Assembly (NCBI GenBank): GCA_963677695.2
Contig: CAXXUJ010000001.1
Location: 2,356,001-2,420,000 of the forward strand
DNA length: 64,000 nucleotides
Origin: SABI01 sp963677695
GTDB taxonomy: Bacteria > Spirochaetota > Spirochaetia > Sphaerochaetales > Sphaerochaetaceae
Direction of reading: 5' to 3'
Shown here in pieces: positions 42,218-50,209 of the stretch (positions within the stretch are counted from its first letter, which is position 1; each line of letters opens with the position of its first letter). Both the position numbers and the translations under genes were made by a program. The notes under the pieces are model-generated. The model worked only from the letters and a program-made list of their open reading frames with translations, did no database searches and was not told the origin of the DNA.

Positions 42218-43514
42218 GTACCATGTTGTTGTAGTATTCCCTGTCGATCGGGTAGTGCCTGAGAATCAGTATCCCCGTGATATAAAAAAGAAGAGGGAAA
42301 GGACCTGTGATCAGGCGGATGCCTGTCTGCGCCAGGGCTGTCACGTTCTCAGGAGAATAGGAGAACAGGGAAAGAATCCAGCCGCTGAGTGCGAGGGCCA
42401 GTGCCTGCCCGATCTTGGAGCTGAAGGTCCACAGGGAGGAGAACACTCCCTCACGCCTGATTCCGCCGTGATGCACCGCATCGTGTTCTACCGTGTCGGG
42501 CAGTATGGCATGGGGCATCACGTAGTGGGTAGAGAGTCCTATACCGGCAAAGGCCATGATGATGAGAGCTCCTGCGGTCCCCGCCGCATCGGCGAAGTAG
42601 GCGAAGAGCATCACTGACACACTCATGATCAGCATGCCTGCCCCGTACGCCCTTTTCTTCCCTATCTTTTCCGATATCTTCACCCACAGGGGAATGAAGG
42701 CAAGAGAGAAGGTAAGGAGGAACATCAGCGCTATCTGAAAGAGTGCGTCATTGTGAAGGATATAGGAGAAGAAATAGACCAGCGAGCCCTGCACCATCGT
42801 CGTTCCCGTGATGAACAGAGCCCAGGGAATCATGGCAAGGAGGAATACCTTGTTCGTAAGTGCTTCACGGTAGGTTATGAGGAACGATTTCTGCTCTTCA
42901 TCCTTTGTATGCACCGGTTCCTTCACTCCCCATACAGTGATCATAGCGGTGATCAGCATCACCGCTCCCATGATATAGCCCATGCCGCCCCACCCGGTGA
43001 TCCCTACCAGGGGGAGGACTGCTCCCGCTCCGACGAAAGTTCCCACCACCGCAAAACTCATCCTGTAGCCGGTTAGGACCGTCCTCTGATCATAATCATC
43101 GGTGATTTCGGGTAGGAGTGCCGCATAGGGGATGTTCACCAGGGTATAGGCAGTGTTGAGAAGGGCATACATCAAAGCGAAATAGAGAAACTGCGTCAGA
43201 GCCGATTCCATATGGAGGGGAGTGAACATGATTCCCATAAGGAAGAAGGCTGCAATGGAACCGACGAACATGTAAGGACGGCGTCTGCCGTATTTTGTGA
43301 TCGTCCTGTCGGAAAGATACCCCGTGACCGGATCGGTGATCGCATCCCATACCTTTCCCACCATCAACACGGTTCCTGCCAGGGCCGGAGCCATCTTCAC
43401 CACATCGGTGAGGTAGAAGAGAAGATAGAACCCGATCAGGGTGAAGAAGAGATTCCCTCCCAGGTCTCCCACTGCAAATCCGAAGGTGACCTTTTTTGAC
43501 AGCTTTGTACTCAT
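42192..43514 (-). CDS. GPH-family (glycoside-pentoside-hexuronide) sugar symporter
   Basis: 440 residues, twelve helices. GDLGGNLFFTLIGFYLLFYLTDVVKM and WDAITDPVTGYLSDRTITKYGRRRPYM are diagnostic of the GPH (MelB/XylP-like) family; the aspartate-rich loop between helices 2 and 3 binds the coupling cation. It brings in a glycoside, pentoside or uronide with Na+ or H+. ATG at 43514 has GAAGGG upstream. A perfect TATAAT lies about 20 bases before the gene but no convincing -35. It is followed with overlap by the acyltransferase gene. Confidence 0.9.
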   Translation of the reverse strand: MSTKLSKKVTFGFAVGDLGGNLFFTLIGFYLLFYLTDVVKMAPALAGTVLMVGKVWDAITDPVTGYLSDRTITKYGRRRPYMFVGSIAAFFLMGIMFTPLHMESALTQFLYFALMYALLNTAYTLVNIPYAALLPEITDDYDQRTVLTGYRMSFAVVGTFVGAGAVLPLVGITGWGGMGYIMGAVMLITAMITVWGVKEPVHTKDEEQKSFLITYREALTNKVFLLAMIPWALFITGTTMVQGSLVYFFSYILHNDALFQIALMFLLTFSLAFIPLWVKISEKIGKKRAYGAGMLIMSVSVMLFAYFADAAGTAGALIIMAFAGIGLSTHYVMPHAILPDTVEHDAVHHGGIRREGVFSSLWTFSSKIGQALALALSGWILSLFSYSPENVTALAQTGIRLITGPFPLLFYITGILILRHYPIDREYYNNMVLAYAETEE

Positions 43515-43684
43515 GTTGCCCTTCTTGTATGTGTATTATATGGGCAAGTGTACAGGGGTTCGGTTAGGAGAACAAGAGAGAAAAACATAATAGGTCAGGA
43601 GATGATACGTATAGATTCGTTCAAGATTATAAAAAGGAACGAATACATAGATACGAAGGCTTTTACCGTGCTACGATACTTTCC

Positions 43685-44587
43685 ATGAATAAAACCGATG
43701 AAGCGGGAAGAGGGGTATTCCTCATAGTCTCAGGTTACCTGATATGGGGATTTCTCCCGATCTACTGGAAGCTGCTCGCAGCAATCCCTTCCCTGGAAGT
43801 ACTCATGCACAGAGTGCTCTGGTCCTTCGTGCTCTGCATTCTCTATTTTCTCTTCCAGAAGAGAAACCCGATTCACCTGATACGAACGATATTCTCCTCG
43901 CATCACAAGGTTCTCCTTGTCGCCTCTTCTGTGATACTCGGGATCAACTGGCTCTCCTATGTGTACACGATCAATAGCGGGCATCTGCTGCAGGCGAGTA
44001 TGGGGTACTTCATCGCACCGCTCATCACTGTCTTTCTGGGATTGATCTTCTTCAAAGAACGAATGAATCGACTTCAGGTGGCAGCTCTCATCATAAGCGG
44101 TGCCGGAGTACTGTTCACAACCATACAGGCAGAAGAGGTTCCCTACCTCTCTCTTGTCATCGCCTTTTCATTTTCTTCTTACACCATGTGCAAGAAGAAG
44201 ATATCACTGGACGGTATATCCTCTCTCTTTGCTGATTCTCTCATCCTGCTTCCTGCCGCTCTCATCTATCTTGTCTATCAGGGAAGTGAAGGGAGAAGCT
44301 CACTCACGCAGGCAGGCTCTGCCGCCCTGCTGATAGGAGCAGGATTCGCAACGCTCATTCCGCTCTCGCTGTACATCAGCGGAGCGATAAGGATACCCGC
44401 GAAGAGTGTCGGCTTCCTTCAGTTCATCACGCCTGTTATGGCATTCTTCCTTGGTGTATTCATCTATGGTGAACCTCTTGTCACGAGCGATATCATCACC
44501 TTCGCATGTATATTGGCCGGGGCAGGACTCTATGTGAAGTCGCTGTTCCCCGGCCGTCATGCGGAAGTCATAAAGAAATCTACTTGA
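43685..44587 (+). CDS. rarD: RarD/EamA-family drug/metabolite transporter
   Basis: 300 residues, ten transmembrane helices in two EamA repeats. GVFLIVSGYLIWGFLPIYWKLLA at the N-terminus, NWLSYVYTINSGHLLQASMGYFI, and the second-repeat FLQFITPVMAFFLGVFIYGE are typical of RarD. Substrate unknown; RarD members are DMT-superfamily exporters or permeases. Its 3' end overlaps the convergent SHOCT gene by 8 bases. Confidence 0.9.
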   Translation: MNKTDEAGRGVFLIVSGYLIWGFLPIYWKLLAAIPSLEVLMHRVLWSFVLCILYFLFQKRNPIHLIRTIFSSHHKVLLVASSVILGINWLSYVYTINSGHLLQASMGYFIAPLITVFLGLIFFKERMNRLQVAALIISGAGVLFTTIQAEEVPYLSLVIAFSFSSYTMCKKKISLDGISSLFADSLILLPAALIYLVYQGSEGRSSLTQAGSAALLIGAGFATLIPLSLYISGAIRIPAKSVGFLQFITPVMAFFLGVFIYGEPLVTSDIITFACILAGAGLYVKSLFPGRHAEVIKKST

Positions 44588-45254
44588 GAATCTTTCTGCG
44601 TCGATCGAATTCCTCTGCGCTCATCTGGCCTGCGGCGAAACGCTGCTTCAGAATGAGCATATGGTACTCTGACGAATTTCCCTTCTTCTTACCTTTGCGG
44701 ACAAGGACGATGGTGACGATGATTCCTGCTATGATGATCACAGCAAGAATGATATGGATGATCCACATGTAGGGATACAGGTTGTTGTGATAATACTCGA
44801 AGGTACCCGGCATCCCTTCACCGGCAAAAGGGCGGCTGTATCCGTAGCCTCCTCTGTTCCCTCCGAAGAAACCTCCTCGGCTCATTCCCCTCATGCCGTA
44901 GCCGTAACCACCGCCATAGGTAGAGTTGAGATCACCTCCCGAGAGGATAAAACTGCGCGCAAGGTCGCTGTGGTATGCATCAAGCTGTGCAGAACCTTCT
45001 CCGCCGTACATCGCATCCATCATTTCATGGCGCCACTCATTGCCTATCAGCTCATCCATCACCGAATCACCGAGCATCGCAAGGTCTTCACTTGAGACCT
45101 GTGAAGGATCCAGGTCAGCTATATCTGTCACCCCGTACTCACTGAGGAGGTGGGGAACCAGGGTGTCCAGGTCCTGATGGCTCTCGCTGTCGGCTGCGAC
45201 AGGGAAGAGAACTATGAGCATGAGAGTTGTTACGATAACTATGTATTTCTTCAT
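44580..45254 (-). CDS. Exported SHOCT-domain protein with Gly/Tyr-rich repeats
   Basis: 224 residues. A signal peptide (1-21) leads a mature region containing a low-complexity segment (GGGYGYGMRGMSRGG, RGGYGYSRPF), then one membrane helix (about 165-187, IIHIILAVIIIAGIIVTIVL) and a C-terminal SHOCT motif (LKQRFAAGQMSAEEFDRRRKIL). SHOCT is a short C-terminal helix pair often found at the end of small membrane proteins. The third gene of the LECC-SHOCT-SHOCT operon. The Gly-Tyr stretch may be flexible; no enzyme motif is visible. Confidence 0.78.
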   Translation of the reverse strand: MKKYIVIVTTLMLIVLFPVAADSESHQDLDTLVPHLLSEYGVTDIADLDPSQVSSEDLAMLGDSVMDELIGNEWRHEMMDAMYGGEGSAQLDAYHSDLARSFILSGGDLNSTYGGGYGYGMRGMSRGGFFGGNRGGYGYSRPFAGEGMPGTFEYYHNNLYPYMWIIHIILAVIIIAGIIVTIVLVRKGKKKGNSSEYHMLILKQRFAAGQMSAEEFDRRRKILK

Positions 45255-45268
45255 CTTTCTTCCTCTCT

Positions 45269-45523
45269 TCAGGACAGCAGCTTCTCTTTGATCTTCAGGA
45301 ATTCCGCTTCATCGATCTCACCGGCGGCGAAGCGCTGTTTCAGTATGTTCAGCGCATCGGCTTCAGGGGGAAAATTATGGTCTCCTGTGGTAAAGGATCT
45401 GTTCTTTACAAGCAGGTAGACCACCAGGGCAATGACTGCCACAAATAGTATCATCATAGTGATGCCTCCATACGAAAATATTGAATAGTGGCCGAATGGG
45501 CCTCCGTAACCGTAGTTCATCAT
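45269..45523 (-). CDS. Small SHOCT-domain membrane protein
   Basis: 84 residues: one hydrophobic helix (ITMMILFVAVIALVVYLLV) and a C-terminal SHOCT unit (ILKQRFAAGEIDEAEFLKIKE), nearly identical in form to that of the next gene (shared ILKQRFAAG). The N-terminus carries MMNYGYGGPFGHYS. TGGAGG precedes the start. Such proteins are frequent beside copper-efflux genes. It sits 14 bp before the 224-residue SHOCT gene. Confidence 0.8.
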   Translation of the reverse strand: MMNYGYGGPFGHYSIFSYGGITMMILFVAVIALVVYLLVKNRSFTTGDHNFPPEADALNILKQRFAAGEIDEAEFLKIKEKLLS

Positions 45524-45542
45524 CTCAAGCCTCCAGGTTCAT

Positions 45543-45686
45543 TCATGCCGGTGTATCGTGCGGTTTTTCGGAATTGAGTGCACAGCACTCAAGCCGGTCC
45601 CCTCCGAATTCTCTTTTGTTCGCCTCACCTAGTCTTTCGAGATAGGATGAGAACTTTCTTCTGAAATACTGTAGAATCTTTTTCAT
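45543..45686 (-). CDS. Small LDCC/LECC-motif putative metal-binding peptide
   Basis: 47 residues beginning MKKILQYFRRKFSSYLERLG and containing GDRLECCALN. This matches the small 'LDCC motif' peptides, with E for D. The paired cysteines could bind a metal. The start is fixed by AAGGAGGAG before the ATG at 45686; a much longer in-frame extension (45833) has no ribosome site. First gene of the operon, with a CsoR-type dyad just upstream. Confidence 0.82.
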   Translation of the reverse strand: MKKILQYFRRKFSSYLERLGEANKREFGGDRLECCALNSEKPHDTPA

Positions 45687-45706
45687 TGTTTCTCCTCCTT
45701 GATAGG

Positions 45707-45723
45707 ATACCCCCCTAGGGTAT
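45707..45723. promoter_or_regulatory. CsoR-type dyad operator of the LECC/SHOCT operon
   Basis: ATACCC-CCCTA-GGGTAT at 45707-45723, a 6-5-6 inverted repeat of the kind bound by CsoR/RcnR/CstR regulators (copper, nickel, or persulfide). It lies just downstream of the -10 box, covering the transcription start. No csoR-like gene is in the window, so the regulator must be encoded elsewhere if present. Confidence 0.7.
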
Positions 45724-45727
45724 ATAT

Positions 45728-45757
45728 AGTATAGTGTCATCTGTTTGGAAAAATCAA
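45728..45757 (-). promoter_or_regulatory. Promoter of the LECC/SHOCT operon
   Basis: On the minus strand TTGATT (45757-45752), 18 bp, TATACT (45733-45728). Transcription begins next to the CsoR-type dyad. Confidence 0.6.
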
Positions 45758-45863
45758 GACTAAAAAGGTAGTAATTAAAGAAAAATGAATGGGGAAGGAT
45801 TGAACGTTCAGGTCTGAACCTCCCTTCCGACAAGCAATTCCTTCTGTACCCTATATAAATCCT

Positions 45864-45888
45864 GTAAGAAATATGGTATGGTTCTTAC
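45864..45888. promoter_or_regulatory. 25-bp dyad upstream of the first kinase gene
   Basis: GTAAGAA (45864-45870) and TTCTTAC (45882-45888) are perfect 7-bp arms around an 11-bp spacer, about 65 bp before the kinase ATG. It could bind a regulator such as the kinase's own response regulator. A CGAGTG-TGAA-CACTCG hairpin follows at 45926-45941. Confidence 0.5.
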
Positions 45889-45953
45889 CGATTCAGCACC
45901 AATCATAGAGAAGGGGAGAGGGGGGCGAGTGTGAACACTCGTTCCGAAGATGT

Positions 45954-47954
45954 ATGAAACGAAGTGACAGGTTCCAGATTTTTCTATTCATTCTTGCCGC
46001 AATCTCAGTCACCACGATCTTTTTCTACTTCTCCACCACTCCCCATCACGGCAACTACAGTGAGGATTATCCGACTGCACAGGACGGTGTTCTCGATCTG
46101 AGGGGATGGGATTTCTCTCAGCACGGTCCTGTCCCTCTTGACGGCCAGTGGGAGTTCTTTCCTGATTCACTTCTCTTCCCATCAGATGATTTCTCTGATC
46201 CTTCCTATGTGAAGGTTCCTTCCCGGTGGTCTCAGATAGAATCGATGGGTCGCTATGGATATGCAACCTACAGACTGAACGTCCTTCTTGATCCTGGTGA
46301 AGAGCTCTTCGGTTTCGAGAACGCTTCTGTATCGACAGCCTTTCGCCTCTTCGTTAACGGATCATCTGTGTTGGAAGTGGGGAAGGTGGGAAAAAGCGAA
46401 GCGACTTCCGAGCCGATGTACTCGCCTCAGACTACCCCTCTGCATGAATTCGAGGGGGAAGAGGAGTATGAGATCATCCTTCAGGTCTCCAACTATGATT
46501 ACCGGACAGGTGGACTGTGGCGTCAGTTCTGGTTCGGTCCCTTCGAAACTCTGATCACCTGGAAATGGCTCCTGGAAGCCCGCAGCAGCATACTGTTCGG
46601 TTCCCTGATCGTTATGGCCTTCTTCTTTGCAGGGCTCTACATCATGAGACGGTATGACAGGTACTACCTCTACCTCGCCCTCCTCAGTTTTCTTCTTGCC
46701 TGCAGGTCCCTCTTTCCTGTCCAGTACATCATCTCCAACTTCTTTCCCTCTATCCCCTTCGACATCATGGTCAGGATGGAATACCTCACCCTCTACCTCG
46801 CCCTGGCAGCTTCAGCCCTCTTTTTCAGGGAACTCTATCCCCTGATCTTCTCAAAGCGGCATCGGCAGGTGATAGTCTATGTCCCTCTTCTCTTCTCTCT
46901 ATTTGTCCTTATCTTGCCTCCTTCTCTTTTCACCTATTCGGTTTATCCCTTCTACCTGTTCAGTCTCTATGCGATGGTCTATATGGCAAGTGTCATCATA
47001 CGGGCGGTGATGCATCATGTATCAGGATCACTTCTGATGCTTTCAGGTTCCCTCATACTGGCCGCTGCAGTGATCAACGATTATTTCTATCTTACCTTTT
47101 CATCAAAGACTGGCACTTTTATTGAGCTTGGGATGATCTTCTTCATCTTCTTTCAGGCCCTTGCCCTCTCTTTGAGACTCACTGAAGTGTTCAGTGAGGT
47201 GAATGAGCTCTCAGACTCCCTTACCCATCTCAATATGAACCTTGAAGAGGAGATTGAAAGGAGAGCGGAAGAGCTGAGGATCGCGAATGAGTCGATGCAG
47301 AACCTGGAGGAGATACGGGTGGCTGAGGAGGAGAGGAAGAGGGTGGGGAGGAACCTGCATGACACGCTCGGTCAGTCTGTTCATGCCCTTGAGCTTCTTG
47401 GAGAATCCTTGCGTCTTCGGGGTGATGTGCCTCATGAGCTGCAGGGAAAGATCGAGGGGATGCTCCATCTCAACTCTGAGATCAAGAGGAATCTCTATAC
47501 GATTCTCGGTGAGCTCTATCCCGTCGGTGTGGGGCCTCGCGGTCTCCTTGCCGCAGTCGAGCGTTTCACGGGGAATATGATGGCAATCTACGATCTTTCG
47601 ATCGATATCATCTGTCCTGTACGGGATATGCCCCTTGAAGAGGCATGTGCTGATGATGTATACCATATTGTAAGCGAAGGTATTATGAATGCTCTCCGTC
47701 ATGCCTCTCCAGGTAGAATAGAAGTCTCACTCCTGTATAGTCAGGAGCTCCTCACGATCAGGGTTGTCAATGACGGGGTGGGGAAGAACCCTCCAGTACC
47801 TGAGAGGAAGATAAAAAGCGGAGGACATGGACTGAGTATCATGTCGTACCGGGCTAAAGTCCATGGCGGCTTGTTCACCTATGAAAACAGCGGGGACGGA
47901 AATTACACGATAGAAGCGCGTATACCGGTAGCACACGGAGAGGATAGACAATGA
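45954..47954 (+). CDS. 7TMR-DISM sensor histidine kinase (HisKA_3 class), copy 1
   Basis: 666 residues. A membrane anchor (10-28) leads a periplasmic jelly-roll region (about 50-200, DLRGWDFSQHGPVPLDGQWEF, then LFVNGSS and ILQVSNYDYRTGGLW) of the 7TMR-DISM extracellular type. Seven membrane helices follow (about 210-410), then a coiled-coil linker and a NarL-type kinase: phosphoacceptor H469 in GRNLHDTLGQSVH and an ATPase with NALRHASPG and GGHGLSIM. The ligand is probably an extracellular carbohydrate or other small molecule. Overlaps the response regulator by 4 bases (ATGA). Confidence 0.93.
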   Translation: MKRSDRFQIFLFILAAISVTTIFFYFSTTPHHGNYSEDYPTAQDGVLDLRGWDFSQHGPVPLDGQWEFFPDSLLFPSDDFSDPSYVKVPSRWSQIESMGRYGYATYRLNVLLDPGEELFGFENASVSTAFRLFVNGSSVLEVGKVGKSEATSEPMYSPQTTPLHEFEGEEEYEIILQVSNYDYRTGGLWRQFWFGPFETLITWKWLLEARSSILFGSLIVMAFFFAGLYIMRRYDRYYLYLALLSFLLACRSLFPVQYIISNFFPSIPFDIMVRMEYLTLYLALAASALFFRELYPLIFSKRHRQVIVYVPLLFSLFVLILPPSLFTYSVYPFYLFSLYAMVYMASVIIRAVMHHVSGSLLMLSGSLILAAAVINDYFYLTFSSKTGTFIELGMIFFIFFQALALSLRLTEVFSEVNELSDSLTHLNMNLEEEIERRAEELRIANESMQNLEEIRVAEEERKRVGRNLHDTLGQSVHALELLGESLRLRGDVPHELQGKIEGMLHLNSEIKRNLYTILGELYPVGVGPRGLLAAVERFTGNMMAIYDLSIDIICPVRDMPLEEACADDVYHIVSEGIMNALRHASPGRIEVSLLYSQELLTIRVVNDGVGKNPPVPERKIKSGGHGLSIMSYRAKVHGGLFTYENSGDGNYTIEARIPVAHGEDRQ

Positions 47955-48589
47955 TTGAGATTATGATTCTGGATGACCACCACCTTGTCCGTGACGGCAT
48001 GAAGGCCGTTCTTCACTCCTATGACGATCTTAAGGTGATTGGCGATACGGGCAACCCCGAAGAACTGAAGACGCTTCTGAAGAAGCGGAAACCCGATGTG
48101 ATTATCGTCGATATGATCATCGATGGAGTACTGCTCGGGTATGATGTGATTGAGTGGGTTTCAAAGAACCACAAAGATATTCCCGTTCTTGCCATCACGA
48201 TGCTCTGGGAAAAGGAATACGCTGACCGCGCCTTCGAATCGGGAGCCATGGGCTTTCTGCCGAAGGGACAGGCCTCCTCTGCCCTCATCGATGCGGTGAG
48301 AAAGGTCGCCTCGGGAGAGCGTTTCGTAACCGAATCAGGTGATGCCCTTCCCTCTGCTTCCGGTAGTTCCTACCTTGAGGACCTCAGTTCTCTGACACGG
48401 CGTGAGAAGGAGATCTTCTCGATGATAGGGAAGGGGCAGACCAACAAGGAGATCGGAGCAAAGTACGGTATTCAGAGCTCGACTGTGAGTTCCCACCTTG
48501 AGAATATCAAAAAGAAACTGAAGATAGCCACCCTGAAGGAACTGACCCAGAGGGCGGTCTCGTACAAGATGAAGTACGGTTCAAACTGA
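47951..48589 (+). CDS. NarL-family response regulator, copy 1
   Basis: 212 residues. The receiver domain (1-120) has acidic D8, D9 and phosphoacceptor D54 in VDMIIDG, with K105 in FLPKGQ. The LuxR-type HTH is at about 145-205 (LTRREKEIFSMIGKGQTNKE, STVSSHLENIKKKLKI). It is the output of the adjacent kinase. Coupled to the kinase by a 4-base overlap; the ferritin-VIT gene follows 10 bp on, so all three form one transcript. Confidence 0.95.
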   Translation: MIEIMILDDHHLVRDGMKAVLHSYDDLKVIGDTGNPEELKTLLKKRKPDVIIVDMIIDGVLLGYDVIEWVSKNHKDIPVLAITMLWEKEYADRAFESGAMGFLPKGQASSALIDAVRKVASGERFVTESGDALPSASGSSYLEDLSSLTRREKEIFSMIGKGQTNKEIGAKYGIQSSTVSSHLENIKKKLKIATLKELTQRAVSYKMKYGSN

Positions 48590-48599
48590 GGAAGATGTG

Positions 48600-49481
48600 A
48601 TGAGTGAAAAAGCTATCCCGCAGAGTGTGATGAAGCAGCTCGAGGTTGACCAGCAGAATGAAATAACGGCTGTCGCCGTCTACTCGCGTGCCGCTGTAAT
48701 CATGAAGGATGCAGAGAATGCGAAGATTCTGAAGGATATCGCAAAAGAGGAGCAGGCTCACTACAACCGGCTTGAGAAGATTACGGGAAAGAAGATGAAG
48801 GCTCAGAAGAGGAAAGTCTTCTTTTTCGTGCTCATTGCCCGTCTGTTCGGCATGACCTTCGGTCTCAAACTGCTTGAACGGGATGAAGACAAGGCTGTGA
48901 ATATCGACTACAAGGGACTTGATGAGTACGTACCTGGCATCAGCGAGATAGTAGCTGAGGAGGAGGCTCATGAGCATACCCTCCTTTCCATGATAAAAGA
49001 AGAGCGGCTGGCCTATATCGGTTCGGTCGTCCTCGGTCTCAATGACGCCCTCGTTGAACTCACCGGTGCCCTTGCGGGACTCTCCTTCGCATTCCAGAAT
49101 ACCCGTATTATAGCCTTTTCCGGTTTCATCACAGGCATTGCCGCCTCGTTTTCGATGGCCGCTTCCGAGTACCTCTCCAGCAAGGCCGACGGGGAAGAGA
49201 ATCCCCTCAAATCTTCGGTCTACACAGGAATCGCCTATATCATCACCGTCTTCCTTCTGATCATTCCCTACCTTATCTTCTCCCATTACCTCGTCTGTCT
49301 GGCAAGCACCCTTGTGATTTCTGTACTGATCATCGCATCGTTCAACTACTATATCTCAGTGGCCAAGGATCTCAGTTTCAAAAAGAGGTTCCTGGAAATG
49401 GCGGGAATAAGCCTCGGTGTTGCCCTCTTCTCCTTCGGTATCGGAGTGATTGTCCGCCTTGGCTTCGGTATCGAGATCTGA
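48600..49481 (+). CDS. Ferritin-like/VIT1 fusion metal transporter
   Basis: About 293 residues. Residues 1-140 are a rubrerythrin/ferritin-like domain with E-x-x-H signatures (EEQAHYNRLEK, EEEAHEHTLLS) likely to bind di-iron. Residues 140-293 hold five membrane helices of the VIT1/CCC1 type (GSVVLGLNDALVELTGALAG, SFSMAASEYLSSKADGEEN, FNYYISVAKDL). MbfA-type relatives export iron or manganese. The ATG at 48600 follows GAGGAAG. Position directly after the kinase/regulator genes hints that their signal controls metal handling. Confidence 0.92.
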   Translation: MSEKAIPQSVMKQLEVDQQNEITAVAVYSRAAVIMKDAENAKILKDIAKEEQAHYNRLEKITGKKMKAQKRKVFFFVLIARLFGMTFGLKLLERDEDKAVNIDYKGLDEYVPGISEIVAEEEAHEHTLLSMIKEERLAYIGSVVLGLNDALVELTGALAGLSFAFQNTRIIAFSGFITGIAASFSMAASEYLSSKADGEENPLKSSVYTGIAYIITVFLLIIPYLIFSHYLVCLASTLVISVLIIASFNYYISVAKDLSFKKRFLEMAGISLGVALFSFGIGVIVRLGFGIEI

Positions 49482-49483
49482 TA

Positions 49484-50122
49484 TCACATCTGGCGGATCA
49501 CACCCTCACGCACCATCAGTGCCCCTGAAAAACCGCAGGAGACAGCCGCCCTTACATTCTCTTCTCTGTCATCTATGAACAGCACCTTCGGTGCATCAAT
49601 GCCCAGGAGTGATTTCGCATGCTCATAGATCGCCTTTTCGGGCTTGCAGGAGCGGATCGCACCTGAATAGATCCTGTGATCGAACAGGGATGCCCATTCA
49701 CTCTTTTCTATCAGCAGCTCAGCTGCCTCCTGGCCAATGTTCGATATGATGATGAAGGTGAGCCCTTTCTCTTTCATCTTCTCTATCCACCTGATAATGC
49801 CCGTTCGAGTATGGGAGTAGGAGAGGGTATCGAGTAAAAAGAGTTCTGCAAAATCAACGCTCTTCATGACAGGAGATCCGCAGCAGGTGAGGACCTCTCT
49901 CATATAGGTGTTAAAATCCCACAGACCTGCATCATATGAAACTCTGAGATTCCAGTAAGGGGTAGAGAGAACTTCTTCAGGTACCTCTGCCTTTTCTGCG
50001 AGGCGGGAGAAATTATCATCACTGATCATATCGGCTATCACACCGCCGTAATCGAGGGCGACTGCCTTTATGTCAGAACGGGAGAGGTCAAGTGTGTAGA
50101 GGTCTGTTTCCAACGCTGTCAT
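49484..50122 (-). CDS. HAD-superfamily hydrolase
   Basis: 212 residues. Motif I VALDYGGVIAD has the nucleophile aspartate but glycine at the +2 position, motif II is IISN, the lysine of motif III is in SCKPEKAIYEHA, and motif IV is LFIDDREENV. The DxG form is known in YihX-like sugar phosphatases. Substrate unknown. It converges on the ferritin-VIT gene with only 2 bp between stops. Its N-terminal segment before the motif I is about 15 residues. Confidence 0.85.
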   Translation of the reverse strand: MTALETDLYTLDLSRSDIKAVALDYGGVIADMISDDNFSRLAEKAEVPEEVLSTPYWNLRVSYDAGLWDFNTYMREVLTCCGSPVMKSVDFAELFLLDTLSYSHTRTGIIRWIEKMKEKGLTFIIISNIGQEAAELLIEKSEWASLFDHRIYSGAIRSCKPEKAIYEHAKSLLGIDAPKVLFIDDREENVRAAVSCGFSGALMVREGVIRQM

Positions 50123-50209
50123 GGTTCACCACTGTAGCAGGATTCTTCTTTTATGTCTTCTCAAGTAGATGAGATTGACTGAGAAGGACCGACTCTTTAG
50201 GATGAACGT

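Noticed and set aside
41213..42262. Long open frame (349 codons) antisense to the acyltransferase gene
   Set aside because: It mirrors the codon periodicity of the opposite-strand gene, has no ribosome site and no recognisable domain.
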